A DNA stretch of 64,000 nucleotides from G020348185 sp964525045 (GTDB lineage Bacteria; Nitrospirota; Nitrospiria; Nitrospirales; UBA8639). A model generated the notes under the pieces. The model did no database searches and was not told the origin of the DNA. It was given only the letters and a program-made list of their open reading frames with translations. Below are positions 28,186 to 36,974 of the stretch, piece after piece (within the stretch, counting starts at the first letter, position 1; every line of letters begins with the position of its first letter). The DNA lies in assembly GCA_964525045.1 (NCBI GenBank), contig CAZGFD010000018.1:1-64000 (forward strand), in the 5' to 3' direction. The position numbers and the translations under genes are program-made.

Positions 28186-28217
28186 GCCGGGGTGAGAATT
28201 CTACATTCCACCCCGGC
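28186..28217 (+). terminator. Hairpin after exported-protein gene
   Basis: GCCGGGGTG pairs perfectly with CACCCCGGC around a 14-base AT-rich loop. It follows the plus-strand gene by 46 bases. There is no T run, so termination is likely but not certain. Confidence 0.5.
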
Positions 28218-28290
28218 ATGATTGAATTATCAAACTAGACCATTATTAGGGGATAGAACGTTCCGGGGGCCTGAACAAGGAAACTACTGG

Positions 28291-28316
28291 CTCTGGGCCC
28301 AATGCAGGGCCCAGAG
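28291..28316 (-). terminator. Perfect 10-bp hairpin after minus-strand small-protein genes
   Basis: CTCTGGGCCC pairs with GGGCCCAGAG around AATGCA, 35 bases beyond the end of the minus-strand gene at 28352. It could end that transcript. Confidence 0.5.
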
Positions 28317-28351
28317 CAAGGGAGGATAAAGTGATTATAGGTTGAGAATCG

Positions 28352-28720
28352 TTATTCCACTTCAAAAATCGGTTGTGTAAACAGGCCACACAGAATTAAG
28401 CCGGCACGTGGGGGTGGTTGTTTCTTGATGAGCGAGTTCCGAATCCCGCCCCCTAATCCACCACCTAATATTGTTCCGGCCCGTTCATAGGAGAGTGTAT
28501 GGATGGCAACTAACTGTTGTGAGGGCCTTACGATTAGTTTTTCCGAACGAGATTCAAGCAGGTCGAGATATTCCGAATCAACTAAACGCAATTGATGTGA
28601 CTGAAGGGCTGCCTGGGCATCCTCACATGTGGTCTTTCCGATCTCTATCGTTCCCTCCGGCAGTCCCGGACTGAGAAACACGCCAAGCACCAGTGCGATG
28701 ATGTTCAAATTTTCAACCAT
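28352..28720 (-). CDS. Small exported protein, paralogue of the next gene upstream
   Basis: A 122-residue protein with an N-terminal hydrophobic segment (residues 6-18), cysteines in GKTTCEDA and LILCGL, and a glycine-rich patch (ILGGGLGGGIRNSL). It is clearly related to the protein at 28847-29197: both share FLSP-LPE after the hydrophobic segment, an LRL-D motif, LSY(E/D)R, and a KK-(6)-AG-(L/F)LC-L motif near the C-terminus. Function unknown. GAGAGGAGG ends 8 bases before the ATG. Third gene of a minus-strand set after element C. Confidence 0.75.
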   Translation of the reverse strand: MVENLNIIALVLGVFLSPGLPEGTIEIGKTTCEDAQAALQSHQLRLVDSEYLDLLESRSEKLIVRPSQQLVAIHTLSYERAGTILGGGLGGGIRNSLIKKQPPPRAGLILCGLFTQPIFEVE

Positions 28721-28846
28721 GATTGTTTCCTCCTCTCAGGTAACATTCGTTAAAAGGGTCCAGATTGCCGCATCACGCAACGATTCAAGAACGGGCTTTT
28801 AACATGCATAGACATGCGGACCCATGAACAACGTGAGTGCGGGTTC

Positions 28847-29197
28847 CTATTTTTCCGTGTCTCTTTCGGTCGCCAATGCACATAGCAGAAAGCCGGCTTT
28901 GGTCCTTTGCTGCTTTTTACCGAGGAGTGAGGTATAGGAATCCGACCGATCGTAGGACAAACTCAGGACTCCCAGTGGTTCCAAAATGGCCACATCGGGT
29001 TGAGCCAGCTCGAGAATCGGACCTCCGAAAGAGACACGGGGAACAAACTCTTTATCCATCAGTCTTAACCCCTGTTGATGTACCACGGCCATGGCCTTCT
29101 CACAGGGATCGCCAACTTTGATCATGTCTTCCGGTAGTGCCGGACTTAAAAATAGACCAATGACGATTGCAAAAAAATTTGGCAGTAAAATGTCCAT
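28847..29197 (-). CDS. Small exported protein, paralogue of 28352-28720
   Basis: A 116-residue protein with hydrophobic N-terminus (residues 5-20) and the same motif order as its neighbour: FLSPALPE, a Cys-containing VGDPCEKAMAV, LRLMDKEF, LSYDRSD, and KKQQRTKAGFLLCAL. This is a tandem duplication of a short family that I do not recognise. GGAGG lies 6 bases before the ATG. It is 46 bases downstream of the 29244-29675 gene and probably co-transcribed with it. Confidence 0.75.
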   Translation of the reverse strand: MDILLPNFFAIVIGLFLSPALPEDMIKVGDPCEKAMAVVHQQGLRLMDKEFVPRVSFGGPILELAQPDVAILEPLGVLSLSYDRSDSYTSLLGKKQQRTKAGFLLCALATERDTEK

Positions 29198-29243
29198 CTT
29201 GCCACCTCCTTCTGGACTATGAAGTCATTAATATCTCTGACTC

Positions 29244-29675
29244 TTACTTAATTCCGAATCGGGAATGGGCCTTCCCCAATTTATCGAGTTCGGCTTCACA
29301 TTCTTCCACGAGATTGCGAATCTTCTCAGCGGCTTCTGGCTGCCTTGCAATTCCTTCAATCGCCGCCCCTCCAATGACCCCAATGGCTTCTGGAACTCCT
29401 CGGGAGCCCCCTCTCAACTTCTTGTGTTGTTCCATGATTTTCGCGAGGCCACCACGAACACCCGCGAGTATAAGGTCTTCTGCCTCGGGCTGCCTGGCGA
29501 TACCAGCGGCCGCTTGGGCACATAATGCTTGGATGCCGCGAGCCGCACTGCCATCGTTCTTGAACAAATCCCCACCCAGTTCGGCTCGAGCGGACGAACT
29601 GAAGCCAATCATCATTGCCAGGGCCATGAAAGGAATTATTCCGATTAATGATTGAAAACCCTGCCGAGTAACCAT
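29244..29675 (-). CDS. Small exported protein with internal repeat, downstream of element C
   Basis: A 143-residue protein with a signal peptide (residues 9-31, likely cut after ARA). The mature part is helical and contains an internal repeat: AAAGIARQPEAEDLI and AAIEGIARQPEAAEKI, each within a ~35-residue helical unit. Two cysteines (ALCAQ, EECEA). No family recognised. AAAGGAGG ends 6 bases before the ATG. First gene of a three-gene minus-strand run; the 74-bp element copy C ends 196 bases upstream. Confidence 0.75.
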   Translation of the reverse strand: MVTRQGFQSLIGIIPFMALAMMIGFSSSARAELGGDLFKNDGSAARGIQALCAQAAAGIARQPEAEDLILAGVRGGLAKIMEQHKKLRGGSRGVPEAIGVIGGAAIEGIARQPEAAEKIRNLVEECEAELDKLGKAHSRFGIK

Positions 29676-29871
29676 GCCGTCCTCCTTTGAACGTCGTTGA
29701 TAAAAGTTCCGGCCTAATTTGCTAAACGCCTTCTACGCTTTTAAGAGGGTTTCCCGCTTGATTTTTCCAATGATCGTGATGATCTAAGCCATGAAATGGC
29801 TTGCAGGCGGTTTAAAAATCCTCTTTTAAATTGCAAAGACTTTAGTCAATATCACAAAACTGTTTGACCCA

Positions 29872-29945
29872 GTTAGGTGCAAATGTCAGTAATGAGAAAT
29901 GTTTTTTATCCCTACCAGTCGGCATTGGTTTAGGAACAAATGTCC
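29872..29945 (-). promoter_or_regulatory. 74-bp conserved upstream element, copy C
   Basis: Read on the minus strand it starts GGACATTTGTTCCTA, has GGTAGGGATAAAAAAC in the middle and ends CATTTGCACCTAAC. It is exactly 74 bases, the same as the copies at 27149 and 38043, with no gap needed. It faces the three small exported-protein genes at 28352-29675. The rest of 29676-30116 shows no gene. Confidence 0.7.
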
Positions 29946-30116
29946 CACGCCAGACAGACTAAGGAACTTGAAGGTGGGATGAAGAGCATGTTGGATTGTG
30001 AAGGAGCGTACTAGCGCATCACCCCGGACTCACCAGTCATGTGCGCAACAATACCGGAGAAAGATTTAGAGGAAGGCTTTTTGCCTATAGGGGAAATGTT
30101 CAGGGGCCAAACGGCT

Positions 30117-30779
30117 CTACCCCGAGCGCCGCTTGGCAAACAGCACCGCAGCCTGTGCCCGGCGAGAAATGTGGAGTTTCTGGAATGTATTAGCGAGGTA
30201 ATTCTTTACGGTCTTATCGCTCAACCCGAGAGAGGTCGCGATCTCTTTGTTCGTTTTTCCTTCGGCCACCAAGGCAAGAACGGCCTTTTCTTGCGGCGAA
30301 AGGGATTCGAGGCTACCTTCTTCCTCCGATGGAGAGGCAAGAGTCTTCATCCATTGGAAGGCTTGCTTCGTGATGGCCGGATCCAGAATTGAATGGCCAC
30401 TTGTGACGGTCTTGATGGATCGAATGAGGGTTTCCGCACCCACCTCCTTGAGAAGATACCCTTCGGCCCCTGCGAGAAGCGCTGCTACCACGGTTTCCTC
30501 ATCCGCATAAGAGGTCAGAAATATCACCCGTGTTCCGGGTGACCCCTCAAGAATTTTCGAACATGCGCTAATTCCCTCGTCATCCGGAATTCGGACATCG
30601 AGCAGTACGATGTCCGGTTTCAGTTTGCAAGCTTTGGTCACGGCGTCATCGGCGGTCCGAGCCTCTCCCACAATCTGAAACCCGGTTTCCTGGGAAAGAA
30701 CCGTCTTCAGACCTAACAGGACCACTTCGTGGTCGTCCACCAAGAGCAGGGTCGTAGGATGTGCGGAAATGGAGGTCAT
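30117..30779 (-). CDS. NarL/FixJ-family response regulator
   Basis: A 220-residue two-component response regulator. The receiver domain (about 9-125) has acidic pair Asp15/Asp16, phospho-acceptor Asp61 (LLDVRIPD), Thr89/Ser90 and Lys111. The LuxR-type helix-turn-helix (about 150-212) has LSPQEKAVLALVAEGKTNKEIATSLGLSDKTVKNYL, as in NarL and DevR/DosR. It binds DNA as a phosphorylated dimer. The gene starts 6 bases after the stop of the receiver-PAS kinase gene, so that kinase is its likely partner. Targets are unknown; the nearby 74-bp elements with GGACA-type sites are candidates by inference. Confidence 0.93.
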   Translation of the reverse strand: MTSISAHPTTLLLVDDHEVVLLGLKTVLSQETGFQIVGEARTADDAVTKACKLKPDIVLLDVRIPDDEGISACSKILEGSPGTRVIFLTSYADEETVVAALLAGAEGYLLKEVGAETLIRSIKTVTSGHSILDPAITKQAFQWMKTLASPSEEEGSLESLSPQEKAVLALVAEGKTNKEIATSLGLSDKTVKNYLANTFQKLHISRRAQAAVLFAKRRSG

Positions 30780-30785
30780 GGCAAA

Positions 30786-32426
30786 CTACGGATCGAGCCT
30801 TACCACAATACGAGTGCCTTTTCCTGGGCTGGAATCGAGGGAGAAATGTCCACCTAATTTTCTGGCGCGGGCAGCCATATTCTTGAGGCCATGCCCCCCT
30901 CCTCCTAAGTCACTCTGTATGAACCCGCTCCCATCGTCCCAAATCTCGAGCCATATGCTCTTTTCCCTCATTTTAAGGGAAATGCCGCAGGTTTTTGCGC
31001 CACCATGGCGCAGACTATTAGAAAGGGCTTCTTGCACAATATAGGTAAGATGCATGGATTCTTTGCGCGTCAGGAGTTGCCCCGCTGCACCTTCAATGGC
31101 AAGTTTGAACTCCACTGGTTGGGTGCATGAGAGCTTCGAAACGACTTCCTGAATGGCAACGGGAAAGTCCCCCGGTTGATGAATAGACACATCAAGCCCG
31201 GTAATGAAATAACGAATATCGCGCATCAACGAATTGATTTGAGCAATGGCGTTCCCTATGGATTCCACCGCCGCTGTGGGGTTTTTCATGACCTGTTGCT
31301 TGCTCGATTCCAATCCCAACCCGAGGGCATAGCAAGACTGGAGCACACTATCATGAAGGTCCTGGCTGATCGCCTCCTGGAACTCCAGAGCCTGGCGAAG
31401 CTGCTGTTCCCGTTTGTGCAGAGTGGACTCAATCTGCTTCCGATCCGTGATCTCTTGGAGGGATCCCGCTATACGAAGGATACTGCCGGCGTCATTCCTC
31501 ATGGCTTGCCCACGCGCTCTGAACCTTCGAAACGCCCCCCGCTTCGTGCGGAGTCGGAGTTCCTCGTCGAACGGCACATCTCGCTCGATGTGCGAATTCA
31601 GGGCTGAAAAAAAACGGGCCTTGTCCTCCGGGTGTAGACACGAGGTCCAACTTTTTAATACGTTCGGAAACTCCTCCTCCCTAAATCCAAGGAGGGCCTT
31701 AAACCGGGGGGAACACCACGCCGGAGAACCGGGGAAGACCCATGGTGGTTTGGGGAGACAAGTGACCTCCCAAAATCCTTCGGTTGCCCTTCCGACAGCC
31801 AAATCAAGTCGGGTTTCACTCTCTTGCAGCGCCCTCTCGGTTTTTTCCCGTTCCGTGATCTCTTCCCTCAACGACAGGTTGATTTGTTCAAGTTCCGTTG
31901 TTCGCTCCAGAACACGCAACTCCATTTCTTCCCGTGCACGCTCAAGGGCCTTTTGCGCCTGATTTCTTTCATAAATGGCAAATTCTAGTTCAAGCGCGTA
32001 TCGGTCGAAGTTCGTCCACAAGGCGCGGTGTACTTGGCAGAGCAATTCCTGGCACTCGCAGGTTTTCTCTACATAAGCAAAAGCCCCAAGATTCATGGCC
32101 TCCTTGGCTGACACATGGGACGCTTTGCCGGTATGAATGATGACCCGAATCCGATCGCGTTTTTGGCGAAGTCGTTGGAGCAGGCGAGTAGCCTTTAGAT
32201 CGGGCAGGTTAGAATCAACTATCGCCACACTGATATCATCTCGGTCAACATGTTTGAGGGCTTCCGTGGCAGATGTACAGACAAGGGCTTCAAGGCTTTC
32301 CTTCTCAAGAACGTCCAGAAGAGTCCTCATGTCCGTTGGATGTTCCTCTACGATCAAGAGGCGCCAAAGTCGAGTCCGTTCGTAAGCGGAGACTCGAATG
32401 GTTTCTAATTCCGAATGCTGGAGCAT
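30786..32426 (-). CDS. Receiver-PAS-HisKA_3 sensor kinase
   Basis: A 546-residue soluble sensor kinase. An N-terminal receiver domain (about 20-140) has Asp71 (AIVDSNLPD) but Glu27/Glu28 in place of the usual acidic Asp pair. A long coiled coil (about 145-205) leads to a PAS domain (about 205-335, ending IAGSLQEITDRKQ). The HisKA_3 dimerisation domain carries phospho-accepting His in ISQDLHDSVLQSCYALGL; the ATPase domain has N-box IVQEALSNSLRHGGA, DDGSGF and GHGLKNM. This NarL-partner kinase class matches the downstream regulator. The receiver domain may accept input from the upstream kinase. GGGAG precedes the ATG. Confidence 0.92.
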   Translation of the reverse strand: MLQHSELETIRVSAYERTRLWRLLIVEEHPTDMRTLLDVLEKESLEALVCTSATEALKHVDRDDISVAIVDSNLPDLKATRLLQRLRQKRDRIRVIIHTGKASHVSAKEAMNLGAFAYVEKTCECQELLCQVHRALWTNFDRYALELEFAIYERNQAQKALERAREEMELRVLERTTELEQINLSLREEITEREKTERALQESETRLDLAVGRATEGFWEVTCLPKPPWVFPGSPAWCSPRFKALLGFREEEFPNVLKSWTSCLHPEDKARFFSALNSHIERDVPFDEELRLRTKRGAFRRFRARGQAMRNDAGSILRIAGSLQEITDRKQIESTLHKREQQLRQALEFQEAISQDLHDSVLQSCYALGLGLESSKQQVMKNPTAAVESIGNAIAQINSLMRDIRYFITGLDVSIHQPGDFPVAIQEVVSKLSCTQPVEFKLAIEGAAGQLLTRKESMHLTYIVQEALSNSLRHGGAKTCGISLKMREKSIWLEIWDDGSGFIQSDLGGGGHGLKNMAARARKLGGHFSLDSSPGKGTRIVVRLDP

Positions 32427-32480
32427 TGGTCTGTCTCCCTAGGTTAAACTCCGTTGTTGGATATTCCTATGCTTGGTGCT

Positions 32481-35054
32481 TCAGACACAATCTTTCCAGC
32501 CTGATCCTCCAGAGGACAATGATTGCAAAGCCAGCTCTCCATGGTGATGGCCCGAGTTCTCCAGGTCTTGCACAGTGCCGCAAGGAAGGCGAAGGCAAAA
32601 GGCAGCACCACACCCTTGATCGGCAACGTATTCAATTTCCCCGCCGTGGCGTTCAATGATTTGCCGGCTGATGGAGAGATTAAACCCCAGCCCTTGGGCT
32701 TTCGTGGTAAAGAGCGGTTCAAATAAATGCTCTCGAACCTGGGGGGACAGCCCTGGGCCAGTATCATAGATGGTAATGATGGCCAAGTCCCTTGTCTTAC
32801 TGGCCGTGAGAAGAATCTCCCCGCTCCGGTCTATGGCCTGAGCAGAATATTGAATTAAATTGGTGAAGACCTGGCTCAAAAGCGTCGAATCCGCTTTCAG
32901 AAAAAATGACTCAGGGTTAAGAGACCAATAAAACTGAATCTCCTCGGGCAGGCTGACTCGCCGGTGTACATCAACGAGGAGCCGCGACAAATCAACATCC
33001 TCAATCCTCAATTCTTCCGCGCGCGCAATGGAAAGCAGGTTTTTAATCACCCTATTGGCTCCGACCGTCTCCTCTTCGGCCATCTCGATATACTCGGCCA
33101 ACTCGGGATCGGTCGAATGAAGACGGCGTTTTAACGCATACAAGGCGTTGCGGATGCTTCCCAACGAATTTCGAAGTTCGTGAGCAACACTACCCGCTAA
33201 TTGGCCGAGGGCAAGGAGTCGGGCCTGGGTTTCCACAGACTCCTGCCTCTTCTCCAGGTCCAGTTGGACCCGAGAGATCTCCTGTTCCTGTTGGCAAAAT
33301 GGCATGTGTACCCTGCGAGTTCCGTTTTCCTTTTGTCTTTGAGAGGAGATGTCTTTCATAAAGCCAAAAATCTTCACGGGTTGATCGCCTTCCGCCACGA
33401 CGGTAGGGAAATCATTGAACCAAATGGTCCTCCCATCCGCAGCGATCATACGATACTCAAGGCTCCGAACTTTTCGCCCGGTCTTGACCAGAATACGCTC
33501 GGTGCAGACTCGATCCCGATCGGCAGGATGGAGATGGTTCTTCCAGAATGTCGGTTCGGCCATCCACCTTTCGATTGGATATCCAAGAATACGTTCCGCC
33601 TGTGGACTCACATAGGTGAACCGCATCGTGAGGGGATCCGCTTCCCAGACGATTCCATCGACAGCAGTTCCAAGGTATTGACACCGCAGTTGCAATTCCT
33701 TCAGCATGGCCTCGCGAGTCTTTCTTTCGGTGATATCCCTTGCCACTCCAGAGAACATGTTCCCGGCAAGGGATGTGACCCTCCACTTGATCCAGCGGTA
33801 CGAACCGTCTCGACACCGGTATCGGTTTTCAAATTCAATGGATCCCGGGCCTGAATTCAACTCCTGAAGAGCATCCGTCGTCGCCTCACGATCCTCCGAA
33901 TGAACCAACTCGATGAGGGGTCTGGACAGAAGCTCATCGGTAGAGAAACCCAAGGTGGTTTCAAAGGCCGGGTTAATCCGTCTATAGTAACCATCCGTCC
34001 CAGCCAGGCAGAGCATGTCGCGGGAAGCATTAAAGAATTGATCGCGTCGCTCTTGATCTCGAATGCGCTCGGTGATGTCTATTCCAATACCTGCCAGCAG
34101 GGTTTCCCCGTCATAATTCCGGAATGGAAATTTGAACACCACCCAGTGATACGTCTCTCCATCTGATGCACTGATCTGTTCCTCAGTCTGCACAACCCCG
34201 TTCCCCGACAGAACCATTCGGTCATGCGCGTGCAATTTCTTGGCTGTTTCCGGAGGCCAAAGATCAAAAACCGTTTTCTCCAGCCACGTCTCTGCAGGTC
34301 TTGAAAACAATTGACAGAAGGGCTCATTCACGTGACGGTATCGCCCTTCTCCATCCTGCAAAAAGGCAGGAGCAGGGCTGTGGGTGATAAAAAACTGAAA
34401 CCGCTCTTTACTGGTGCGAAGCTCGGCTTCTGCCCACTTGCGCTCGATGAATCCCCCGATTTGGGCTCCAAACGCCGAGAACATCTGACGGTGACCGGCT
34501 GTCAGGGAAATCGGAGCGGAAGTCATAAACTCCAAAACCCCAATACATCGATTCGCCACAACGAGGGGAAATGCGATCGCGCCCTGAAGACCCAATTCGG
34601 CTGCGGTTGAAGGGTGAGGAAAATCAGCATCGATACGGACATCATCGATGGTGGCAGGTTCGACGGCGACCCAGACTTTCCCGGGGAGCCCCCTGCCTGG
34701 TGTATAGACCGTGGACCTGAGAAGTGTTTCAAAACATTCCATGCCAGCCGCAGTCTCTGTCCACGTTTCCGAACAATGCAATTGTTCGTGAGTCGCATCG
34801 GCTTCCCAATAGGCAGCAAAAGACCAGCCCCAATGTTGGCTAATGAGCTGTAAAGCAAATTTGACCCCTGTGGAGATCGAGTCAGCCTGGGCCAACCCCT
34901 CTCCAAGGAAATACTGCATCGCCAAGCGTTGGTCGCTTTGCATCCTCTGTTTCTTTTCCCGTTCCAAGCGTTGTCTGGCGTTGATCATCCGCTTCATTAA
35001 GGTCATCACCAGGAGAACCATCAGGACAACTTGCCCAACTTCCAAGACAGTCAT
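32481..35054 (-). CDS. GAF-PAS-PAS-PAS sensor histidine kinase
   Basis: An 857-residue kinase. A short N-terminal hydrophobic segment (about 5-22) may anchor it. Then a GAF domain (about 55-205), three PAS domains (each ending in a DITER-like motif) and a HisKA/HATPase core. Phospho-accepting His is in AGSVAHELRNSLGSI; DTGPG and GLGFNLS are G-boxes. The N-box reads FTNLIQYSAQAI, with Tyr where a second Asn is common. ATG 35054 is preferred because AGAGGA ends 9 bases before it; another ATG three codons earlier touches that site. First gene of a three-gene operon and divergent from luxI. Confidence 0.9.
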   Translation of the reverse strand: MTVLEVGQVVLMVLLVMTLMKRMINARQRLEREKKQRMQSDQRLAMQYFLGEGLAQADSISTGVKFALQLISQHWGWSFAAYWEADATHEQLHCSETWTETAAGMECFETLLRSTVYTPGRGLPGKVWVAVEPATIDDVRIDADFPHPSTAAELGLQGAIAFPLVVANRCIGVLEFMTSAPISLTAGHRQMFSAFGAQIGGFIERKWAEAELRTSKERFQFFITHSPAPAFLQDGEGRYRHVNEPFCQLFSRPAETWLEKTVFDLWPPETAKKLHAHDRMVLSGNGVVQTEEQISASDGETYHWVVFKFPFRNYDGETLLAGIGIDITERIRDQERRDQFFNASRDMLCLAGTDGYYRRINPAFETTLGFSTDELLSRPLIELVHSEDREATTDALQELNSGPGSIEFENRYRCRDGSYRWIKWRVTSLAGNMFSGVARDITERKTREAMLKELQLRCQYLGTAVDGIVWEADPLTMRFTYVSPQAERILGYPIERWMAEPTFWKNHLHPADRDRVCTERILVKTGRKVRSLEYRMIAADGRTIWFNDFPTVVAEGDQPVKIFGFMKDISSQRQKENGTRRVHMPFCQQEQEISRVQLDLEKRQESVETQARLLALGQLAGSVAHELRNSLGSIRNALYALKRRLHSTDPELAEYIEMAEEETVGANRVIKNLLSIARAEELRIEDVDLSRLLVDVHRRVSLPEEIQFYWSLNPESFFLKADSTLLSQVFTNLIQYSAQAIDRSGEILLTASKTRDLAIITIYDTGPGLSPQVREHLFEPLFTTKAQGLGFNLSISRQIIERHGGEIEYVADQGCGAAFCLRLPCGTVQDLENSGHHHGELALQSLSSGGSGWKDCV

Positions 35055-35224
35055 AAACGACATTCCTCTAAGACTTTTAAATTGAGTAATGTTCCGACCT
35101 CATGGTCCTCGGATCTCACGCCACAATTCAGAACTGCCGATGCCCCCGAAGAGGTCCGTAGGAGTTGTGGTGCACGCGGAAGCTCTTTCAGGATTGGAGG
35201 ATACGATTTTTTTGAAATGGGCGC

Positions 35225-35244
35225 ACCTGGCGGAGTCGCCAGGT
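35225..35244. promoter_or_regulatory. lux-box-like palindrome between luxI and the kinase operon
   Basis: The sequence ACCTGGCGGAGTCGCCAGGT is a 20-bp inverted repeat with 8 paired bases on each side of GAGT, extended by one more C/G pair outside. Its ACCTG...CAGGT ends and 20-bp length match the classic lux box recognised by LuxR proteins. It lies 71 bases before the luxI start and 170 bases before the divergent kinase start, so it could control both. Binding is inference. Confidence 0.7.
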
Positions 35245-35315
35245 GACTTCATTGCGTAAAAAGTGAAACATGTGCCTCGATGGCCCCGACCCTGAGTGCC
35301 TAATAAGGAGGCAGT

Positions 35316-36068
35316 ATGGTTGCCTTACATGACATCGGATTTCAGGAAGGAGAATTATTGGTCAAAACGCTTTGCGAGCCATATGAACTCGAGGAAGCCT
35401 ATCGGTTACGCCACAAGGTGTTTTCCCAAAACCTTCAGTGGGTCCCTTCTTCGGAAGATGAGATGGAGGTGGATCCCTATGATGCCTTGGCAATATCTGT
35501 TGGGCTACTTTCAGGATCCGGAAGATTGTTAGGCATGTTTCGCCTCTTGTCCACGCAAGGACCATTCATGCTTGAAAAAGAATTTCGGCCCGTTTTGCTG
35601 CCGGGGTGTTCGCTCCGGAAGGAACCGGATACGGTCGAAATCACGAGACTCACCGTGGACCCCAGTTTGAACGAAAAAGGGCTCTCTTCGCGACTGATGC
35701 TGGTCCTGTTCAAAGGCGTCTATCAGTGGTCGATCGGTAACAATATCCGGTACTTGTATATGGTGGTGGAAAAGCGTTTCCTTCGCATCCTTCGTGCTAT
35801 AGGTTTTCCTTGCGAGCCCATCAGCCCGGCCAAGTCGCTCCCTCCGGCCGGTGCTCTGTCATTGGCAGCTATCCTGGATTGGGAGCAATTCAGATATGAG
35901 TCTGGGAGAAAACGACCAGAGTTCCTGGATTGGATGGAATCCTTAGGAAGGGTGAATCATTTCGGCGAGGAGGGCCTACCTTCAAAGATGGTCGGGGTGG
36001 CGGATTGTGAGTCATCGAGGGAGAACAAGGACGAGGTAAGGACGACGAGCGAGCTGGTCAAGGTCTGA
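35316..36068 (+). CDS. luxI: LuxI-family acyl-homoserine-lactone synthase
   Basis: A 250-residue autoinducer synthase. The invariant LuxI residues are present in order: Arg32, Phe36 (LRHKVFSQ), Trp42, Asp53 and Asp56 (MEVDPYD), Arg76 (GMFRLLSTQGPFML), Glu108 and Arg111 (VEITRLTVD). It would make an N-acyl homoserine lactone from S-adenosylmethionine and acyl carrier protein. The C-terminal ~50 residues extend beyond the usual 200-220 length. AAGGAGG ends 4-5 bases before the ATG. A lux-box-like palindrome is upstream and a LuxR gene is convergent downstream. Acyl chain cannot be predicted. Confidence 0.92.
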   Translation: MVALHDIGFQEGELLVKTLCEPYELEEAYRLRHKVFSQNLQWVPSSEDEMEVDPYDALAISVGLLSGSGRLLGMFRLLSTQGPFMLEKEFRPVLLPGCSLRKEPDTVEITRLTVDPSLNEKGLSSRLMLVLFKGVYQWSIGNNIRYLYMVVEKRFLRILRAIGFPCEPISPAKSLPPAGALSLAAILDWEQFRYESGRKRPEFLDWMESLGRVNHFGEEGLPSKMVGVADCESSRENKDEVRTTSELVKV

Positions 36069-36185
36069 GGGATACAGGGAATCCTCCTTGGAACGGTGAT
36101 TGCCTTCCTGGACAAGGTGCAGGGGGTAGAACTCAACCTGAAAGTCTGTGGGAAATGCTTCTGGGAGGGAAGAGCCGGATGGACC

Positions 36186-36974
36186 TCACGCCGTGCGGGA
36201 AATCATTCGGTTTTCGACAGCCATCGCAACTGCTTGGGTCCTGGAAGTGACATCGAGCTTGCAAAAAATACCCTCAACATGGAAGCGAACCGTCCGTTCC
36301 GTGACTCCAAGTATCCGCGAGATTTCCCAGTTTGTTTTCCCTTGGGTCATCCAATTGAGTACACTGAGCTCTCTAGGTGAGAGAGAGAAGGCCATGCTTG
36401 GAGACGGCGATGGAGTGTTTTGTATCAGGGGGTAGTGAAGGTGATGGGCTAAATATTCAAGGGCTCCAGCATAGTGCGGATTCTCGGCCTTGTTCCTCCC
36501 GGCAAAAGAAAAAAAACTGCAGAGGCCCCGTTGGGAATCAAAGGCTCCAGCCGTAACCCCACCCGCCAGACCAAATGACCGTGCATGTTCAATAAAGTCT
36601 TCCTCCTTCTTGGAGCCAGCGGTCTGGTACGTGCTAGACCAAACTTGAGTCTGAAAATTTTTCGCATGGGAAACCAATACGGGGTCGACCTCGGCGTACC
36701 CGTTCTTGGCGTACTGATATAGCCAGTCATTGGGATAACTTTCATTGAGAAGGTGAGAAAATTCTTGAACATCTCCCGATGGCCCAACGGCCGCGACCCC
36801 GGCAATGATATATTCGCAGGGAAACACCTTCCGAATCTGACCGAGAACGTTCTTAATGTCCTCATCAGTCTTCGCTTCCACCGAATAATGAAAAATTTCC
36901 AGGAAGTCCTGGAGTTCGCGTTTAGAAAAATGGCGAAAGGAATGAAAGGGGAAGGGTTTTTTCTTGTTGTTCAT
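36186..36974 (-). CDS. luxR: LuxR-family autoinducer-binding transcription regulator
   Basis: A 262-residue regulator. The autoinducer-binding domain (about 20-180) has Trp84, Tyr88, Asp97 and Trp112 with exactly the spacing of TraR Trp57, Tyr61, Asp70 and Trp85, which contact the acyl-homoserine lactone. The HTH LuxR domain (about 195-258) contains LSPRELSVLNWMTQGKTNWEISRILGVTERTVRFHVEGIFCKL. It should sense the product of the convergent luxI. Start 36974 is chosen for typical length; a longer frame begins 26 codons upstream, and no clear ribosome site marks either. It is therefore a genuine receptor, not an orphan HTH protein. Confidence 0.92.
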   Translation of the reverse strand: MNNKKKPFPFHSFRHFSKRELQDFLEIFHYSVEAKTDEDIKNVLGQIRKVFPCEYIIAGVAAVGPSGDVQEFSHLLNESYPNDWLYQYAKNGYAEVDPVLVSHAKNFQTQVWSSTYQTAGSKKEEDFIEHARSFGLAGGVTAGAFDSQRGLCSFFSFAGRNKAENPHYAGALEYLAHHLHYPLIQNTPSPSPSMAFSLSPRELSVLNWMTQGKTNWEISRILGVTERTVRFHVEGIFCKLDVTSRTQAVAMAVENRMISRTA

